DNA of 64,000 nt from Cinnamomum chago (lineage: Eukaryota; Streptophyta; Magnoliopsida; Laurales; Lauraceae), in contig CP142453.1 in NCBI GenBank assembly GCA_038049695.1, positions 129,777,001-129,841,000 of the forward strand, given 5' to 3'. This document shows, piece after piece, positions 59,455 to 64,000 of the stretch. The notes under the pieces are model-generated. The model was not told the origin of the DNA. It saw only the letters and a program-made list of their open reading frames with translations, and did no database searches. Each line of letters starts with the position of its first letter. Within the stretch, counting starts at the first letter, position 1. The translations under genes were made by a program, and so were the position numbers.

Positions 59455-61499
59455 TGTAACGCCCCAATTCCGGATACCGATAAAGTCGTTCGAATACCCG
59501 AAGTTGGCGCGTTACTTCCCAGAAAATCCGAGAACTTCCAAGATCGTAGGCCCGCAGTGAGGTCCAATTTAAAACTTTTTTGAACCATATAGTAATAACA
59601 GTTAAATTGCGGAAGCATAAGAAATGAGCGGAAGCAATAGGTATCGATATATATTAAGTAAGAGCGGAACAGTAGTCTAGTATGAGTATCAGTTGTTAAT
59701 CAAAAGTTAATACATCTTTGTTAGCTACCCGACTCACCTACAAAATTCTCTCAAACCCAAAATAAGATAAGACTCTCAAAACCCAGGTAACTCATCTCCG
59801 CCCTCCTTGTCGGCCGAGCCCCATCCGTAATCTCCGACAATCGGCGCCTCTACTAGCGCAAGTGCATCCTCTGGAATCTCTGGGTCAAGGCCTAAGCACC
59901 AAAGATGAATCAGATCTAAAAGATCTGACAAGTCACAACATCTACTAACATATGACATATATATAAAATGAATAGAGACAGGTAAATAAATTAAAGAATA
60001 ACAAGGTAATGTACTAGGCAGTTGAGCAGTATAATCATAAGGAATCAGATTAATAGAAAGCATCTAATCTACTACGAAATGGCACATTCACACGAGCTGG
60101 AATGCCGCGGGATATTATGCCGCGGCCCTCCCATACTGAACACAGTTGCGGCGGGGAAATCTCACCAGTGCTGGGAATTACTAATCCCGCAAATCACTCA
60201 TCATCTCATCACACTCATCATTCAAGACCGGACACGGTATCACACCGTCCGTCTGAACTACACAGCTCATCATCATAGCTCCTCAACACTCAAATAGCTC
60301 CTACCGGGGATGATCAGTCCACAGGCTGAGCTTAAATCAACCGAGTGAATGTCTATGCCTATTCAAGAATAACTCTAAGGGTCTGTGTCTGTCTAGGCTT
60401 TGCCTTGCATGAACAAGGTCCTAACCAAGTCTCTAAGAGGTCTGTACATATCAATCAGTCTATGGATTATATTCTAAGTCCAAGCCCACTCGTTGGATGC
60501 ATACCAAGGCCCATCAGCATATGGCCTGGTCTAAATCTGTTCAAACGAGGCAACCATCCATTTACTAGTGATAAACAGTCCATTCTAATCCATTATGACT
60601 TAAAATCCCAATATAAACTACCCCTTCCAACTAAAGGTACACATCCCACACTTAGGCCCAATAAGGGCCCGCCTAGCCACAGACACGGGTCAATGTTCTC
60701 CAAATCATACTAATGGGTCACCTCTAAGATATCCTAGGTTCAGGTCCTCCATTTTTCATTAATTAACAGTTAACAGCTACTCTAAAGATCTAGGAATGAC
60801 AGCATTAAACAAGGTGAAGTGTGAACTTTAACATGAGAATCAATAGGGAAATACAAAGGTTCAATCCATGGTAACGGGTCACGTTAGGTTCAGGTCTATC
60901 TCCGGTAATTTGATCTCTAAACGGAGTCATAATGCCATATGATACTGTGTTTGGTGCTTATGAGGTTACGGGCATCATTGACAACTCTTAGGGGTCAAAT
61001 CATCTTAGATTAACAACAAAAACCCTAATCAGTGGTCCCCGCGAGTCAAGGTTGAGCCACACCGTTGACTCAAGCTTTAGAACATCGATAAACGTTCATT
61101 TGGATGGTCAATGGGCCCCACATCTGATCACAACTCCTAAATGTTGAAAACTGGAAAATCAGGGTTTTCCCAGTGTGCTGGGTCAACCTGGCACACTGGG
61201 GGATTAACCCCCAGGTGGACTTGATGTGTGGTGAGCTCGGTTGACCTCCTGGCCTGGTGGATCAACCGAGTGCACTGAATAATCTTAATCAGGCCTCCTG
61301 AAAGTTTAAGTTTGTTTTCAAAGGTTCCCAATGTGTCCGGTCAGTCTCCTGGCCTGGGTGATTGACCGCATACACCAAAAGCCATGAAAAGGGTGATGTC
61401 CCAGCTTTCAGACATTTCTTACTGCAAATCCTAAGTATCAGGTCGATCTGAACATAGAGAGTCTGAGTTTCAGGTGAAAAACCAACTTTCAGTCAAATC

Positions 61500-61790
61500 C
61501 TGCAAAAACAGTGTGTACCGGGTCGACCTGCCTGCAGGGCAAGGTCGACTTGGCTAACTGAAATGGATCTCTGCAGGAAAAATTAACTGAGAGCCAGTTT
61601 TTCACAAAATACAGTGTACCGGGTCGACCTGCCTGTAGAGCCGGGTCGACCCGGCTAATTGAAATCTCAGTCTGCAGAAAGTTCCCAACTGGGAGCTAAT
61701 TTCCAGGAATGCAGTGTACCGGGTCGACCTGCCTGCAGAGCCGGGTCGACCTGGTACACTGCGGGTGGACTCCCAGGTCGACCTTGTGCA
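61500..61790. repeat. ~100 bp repeats with GGTCGACC palindromes in the LTR
   Basis: GTGTACCGGGTCGACCTGCC occurs at 61513, 61614 and 61714 (spacing 101 and 100 bp). Each is followed about 10 bp later by a second, inverted GGTCGACC word and then by a GCAGG/CTGAGAGCC segment. More diverged versions with GTCAACC/GTTGACC words continue upstream from about 61160 to 61380. The GGTCGACC cores are palindromic. Confidence 0.85.
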
Positions 61791-62159
61791 CGAAAACTGG
61801 GAAAAATCCAGTTTCAGTAGGTTTCCCATTTTAGCTCGTTTTTCCTCAAAACCACTTCCAATCAGTCCCAAACTTCACCAAATCATCTCAAAACATAAAA
61901 TCACTCCAATACTCATTAACCAACATCATTTGGACCCATTAATCTTCCAAATGGGGGGTGAAACCCCCATCCATCAATGGCCAACCATCCAATCAACAAA
62001 ACCACTATGCTCCAGGTAATTTCTAGGACTAATTAATAACATACATGAACTGAAAACACAGAATCAAAGAAATAAACATACATTCTAAGTTAGGAGTAAG
62101 TGCACTTGCCTTTTGTGAAATGTAGGTTGAAGAGATAGAGAAGAGACCAATCTAATGCA

Positions 62160-62350
62160 ATAAGGAAGAAGAAGAAGAAGAAGTGGCTGCCGCTCCTAGC
62201 TATTCTCCCAGCACAATAACAGTCCACACTCACAGCTCTAAGGAAGGATTGAAGGAGAGAAGGTTTGTAGAAAGAGAAATGAAGAGGAATCCCAGGCTAA
62301 TGAAGAAGAAAAAGAAGAAGAAGTAGTAGCAGCAGCTCCTAAGAGATAAT
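62160..62350. repeat. GAAGAA-rich duplication in the LTR leader
   Basis: A block consisting of (GAA)n, then a GCNGCNGCTCCTAG-like segment, then CCCGAGCACAAC- or CCCAGCACAATAA-like sequence occurs at about 62164 and again at about 62306, roughly 145 bp apart. It lies just downstream of the minus-strand TATA box, in what would be the transcript leader. Confidence 0.6.
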
Positions 62351-62449
62351 CCCGAGCACAACAGTAGCTCCCAGGAGAAGAAATGAAAGAGGAAGAAGAG
62401 AGGAAAATTAGAGGAATAGTAGCTAGGTTTTCATTGGGATTAGTGCTGA

Positions 62450-62456
62450 TTTTATA
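62450..62456 (-). promoter_or_regulatory. Candidate TATA box of the LTR
   Basis: On the minus strand AGCTATAAAATCAG lies 378 bp from the inferred LTR 5' end and is followed by a C/T-rich stretch. It is the best promoter-like motif in the element and the main reason for assigning minus orientation. Confidence 0.5.
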
Positions 62457-62941
62457 GCTTTGGGGGAGGGATAAATGACTGTATTAGCCTTTAGGTTTTC
62501 ATAGGATTAGGGTTAGGGTTAGGGGCTTTTTGGTCTTTGGGCTGGAAGGTTCTAGAGGATGACTTTTTGCAATGACCCCCCTCTAATTAATCCTAATCCC
62601 TAGCTAAGGCCTCCCCTACACTAATAAACCTTAGAATTACAAAAGACTATACAAAAACCCTACTACTAATACAACTAACTAGTCTAACACTAACTTAGGA
62701 GATTAACACATAACTACCCTGATTAACCCCTAATTAATATAATTAACTAATAATTAGCAATAATTAGTATTAATTAGCAAGTAATTAGTATTTAAAATAG
62801 CAATTAGAGGGCCCACAAAGGGTGGGGCCTCACAGTGGGCCCTATAACTTGACTACATCTTTCTCTCTTTTATAAGGGTAGATATATCACTTTACATTAG
62901 GCATGTGAATAATTTACATGTTTAAAATGATTACGCCGAAA

Positions 62942-63043
62942 TTTGGCTAGTGGGTGGTTCTATGTATCCGTGCCGTGGGTTTACCAATGATCCCCTAAAG
63001 GGGGGTCGGCGGGTTCCCATGTTATCAAAAAATTAAAAAAAAA
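62942..63043 (+). mobile_element. Short SINE, 102 bp, with target duplication
   Basis: The insert starts TTTGGCTAGTGGGTGGTTC (A-box-like) and contains GGCGGGTTCCCATG (B-box-like), about 60 bp further on. It ends in an A-rich tail (AAAAAATTAAAAAAAAA). A perfect 13 bp duplication, GATTACGCCGAAA, flanks it at 62929-62941 and 63044-63056. Length, Pol III boxes, A tail and duplication together identify a complete short SINE in plus orientation. Confidence 0.88.
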
Positions 63044-63056
63044 GATTACGCCGAAA

Positions 63057-64000
63057 CAACCCTCAAAGGTGAAGAAAGGCAAGAACAAGCTTTAATGCAA
63101 CAGGCCTATTCACTTCTAAATGTACAAACATCAACGATAAGACTCGGCAGCTTTAATTAAAACGTGATGCGTGGAGGTAGGGCATTTTAAAGTCAAGGGT
63201 TCCTTACTTCCTTAGAAATGGTTTTAATTTCTAAAGAGAAAAAGAGGTCAGCGTGTTTTTAGGGATCTAGATCCACTGTTTAGATCAATGAGGGTGCCAC
63301 ATGGGGAAAGGATTTTTCTTTTATTCATTGAAGGGGATGCAATGCAACTGAATTGACATATCCTCTTCATGTGGCACCTTCTGATTGGTCTAAAAATAAT
63401 TTTTCTATTTTAAAATACAGTACAAACACGGGGTTTTTTGAGAAAAGTCGGTTAAAAAGAATATTACAAATACATGCGACTGCCAAAGTTCTCAATCACG
63501 GGGAATAGAGGGCTACCGCTAGCCTTGAGAATAAGGCGTCTGCTCCCAACAGATATCAAGACGGAAACTCTTTATTTTCTACGTCCTGGCCCAATGGCCA
63601 ACCAAGCCAAATATTTTTTTTCTCAATCACCAACCACGGCGAGCTGGACCATTCAGAGACTCTGAAATGGAAGGTGGTTTGAGAGTTCATAAACTAATGG
63701 TCGATAGCGGACCCAGGTTCTAAAGAGCAAAAAACACCCACAGGTTTTCTGAAACTGTTCCGTTTTGGGAGGATTCCAAAAGGTCAAAGCTTGTTGGCTT
63801 GGCTAGGCTGCAATGCTGTGTATTCAGCTTTTGTTCGAGTTCATTTCATTTCTATTTTTCAAACTCTTTTCTCATTTTTTGGGATGATGGTGTACTTATT
63901 TTTGAGATCTTCGACTCATCTAGACTAATTCAGCATCCGCTAAATCCATACAAACATCTTAACAAGATTTCTTACTAGCAAAGCTCTGCTCACAGAACCC
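63057..64000. other. Spacer at the right end
   Basis: No gene is supported. An imperfect inverted repeat at about 63255-63400 (AGATCAATGAGGGTGCCACATG against AGACCAATCAGAAGGTGCCAC on the other strand) may be an old MITE. The short frame at 63474-63665 has no recognisable domain. Confidence 0.4.

Larger units (their letters stand above)
59455..62834 (-). mobile_element. Solo LTR (3.38 kb) of an unidentified LTR retrotransposon
   Basis: The insertion begins TGTAACGCCCCAATTCCGG and ends GGGGTGGGGCCTCACA-like (…GGGGCCTCACA), so it has TG...CA ends with a short imperfect inverted repeat. It is flanked by the 5 bp duplication GTGGG at 59450-59454 and 62835-62839 and interrupts a unit of the local tandem array, which fixes both borders. 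No gag, protease, reverse transcriptase or integrase is visible, and the ends are not repeated inside, so it is read as a recombined solo LTR. A TATAAAA with downstream pyrimidine-rich leader sequence on the minus strand (62450-62456) suggests minus orientation. It is unusually long for a solo LTR. A non-autonomous (LARD/TRIM-like) derivative is the alternative. Confidence 0.8.

Noticed and set aside
59776..60063. 95-codon minus-strand frame with a DLLDLIHLWCLGLD stretch in the solo LTR
   Set aside because: It does not match a retrotransposon protein I recognise and lies wholly within the LTR. It could be a short LTR-encoded frame, but nothing beyond its length supports it.
63474..63665. 63-codon frame near the right end
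   Set aside because: No recognisable motif and no flanking splice or promoter signals.

Overview
The window is plant nuclear DNA, almost certainly from a flowering plant. It has intron-rich genes with GT-AG splicing and plant-type proteins: a clathrin heavy chain whose C-terminus is rich in Met, Pro and Gly, a plant RanBP1, and a NNF1-type kinetochore protein. The spacers are AT-rich and full of plant transposon families (MULE, PIF/Harbinger, hAT, L1, RTE, tRNA-derived SINEs, LTR). The species cannot be fixed from the sequence. The clathrin protein looks roughly equidistant from the rice and Arabidopsis proteins, which would suit an early-diverging angiosperm, but that is only an impression.

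Layout. Positions 1-10130 hold a decayed PIF/Harbinger element with a Myb/SANT-like ORF1 and a HARBI1-like DDE transposase. A 5.9 kb Mutator-like element (MULE, 1397-7320) is inserted in ORF1, with 358 bp inverted ends and a perfect 9 bp target duplication. The MULE carries an internally deleted MuDRA remnant, a 75 bp tandem array, an antisense plant-mobile-domain fragment and a SINE. Positions 10130-15700 are a spacer with a SINE and several MITE-size hAT- and Harbinger-like elements.

Positions 15927-33526 are a complete 30-exon clathrin heavy chain gene (1702 codons plus stop). Its reading frame is continuous and one intron is GC-AG. Positions 35927-38972 are a complete four-exon RanBP1 gene (226 aa) with a TATA box and telo-box motifs. 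Positions 41730-52312 are an eight-exon gene for a 172 aa protein that I read as NNF1, a subunit of the MIS12 kinetochore complex. Its introns hold a SINE, a 5'-truncated RTE LINE with a perfect 14 bp target duplication, an L1 remnant and a TG-rich minisatellite. All three genes lie on the plus strand and are housekeeping genes (vesicle coats, nuclear transport, chromosome segregation). Nothing in the sequence links them functionally.

Positions 53000-64000 are gene-poor and AT-rich. They hold a local tandem array present as two blocks 874 bp apart, two related foldback MITEs between the blocks, and a 3.38 kb solo-LTR-like insertion (59455-62834). That insertion has TG...CA ends, a 5 bp target duplication and internal ~100 bp repeats built on GGTCGACC palindromes. 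A 102 bp SINE with a 13 bp target duplication follows.

I found no convincing new biological system. The most distinctive structures are the three-level transposon nest at the start, with its captured plant-mobile-domain fragment and palindrome array, and the palindrome-rich LTR near the end.
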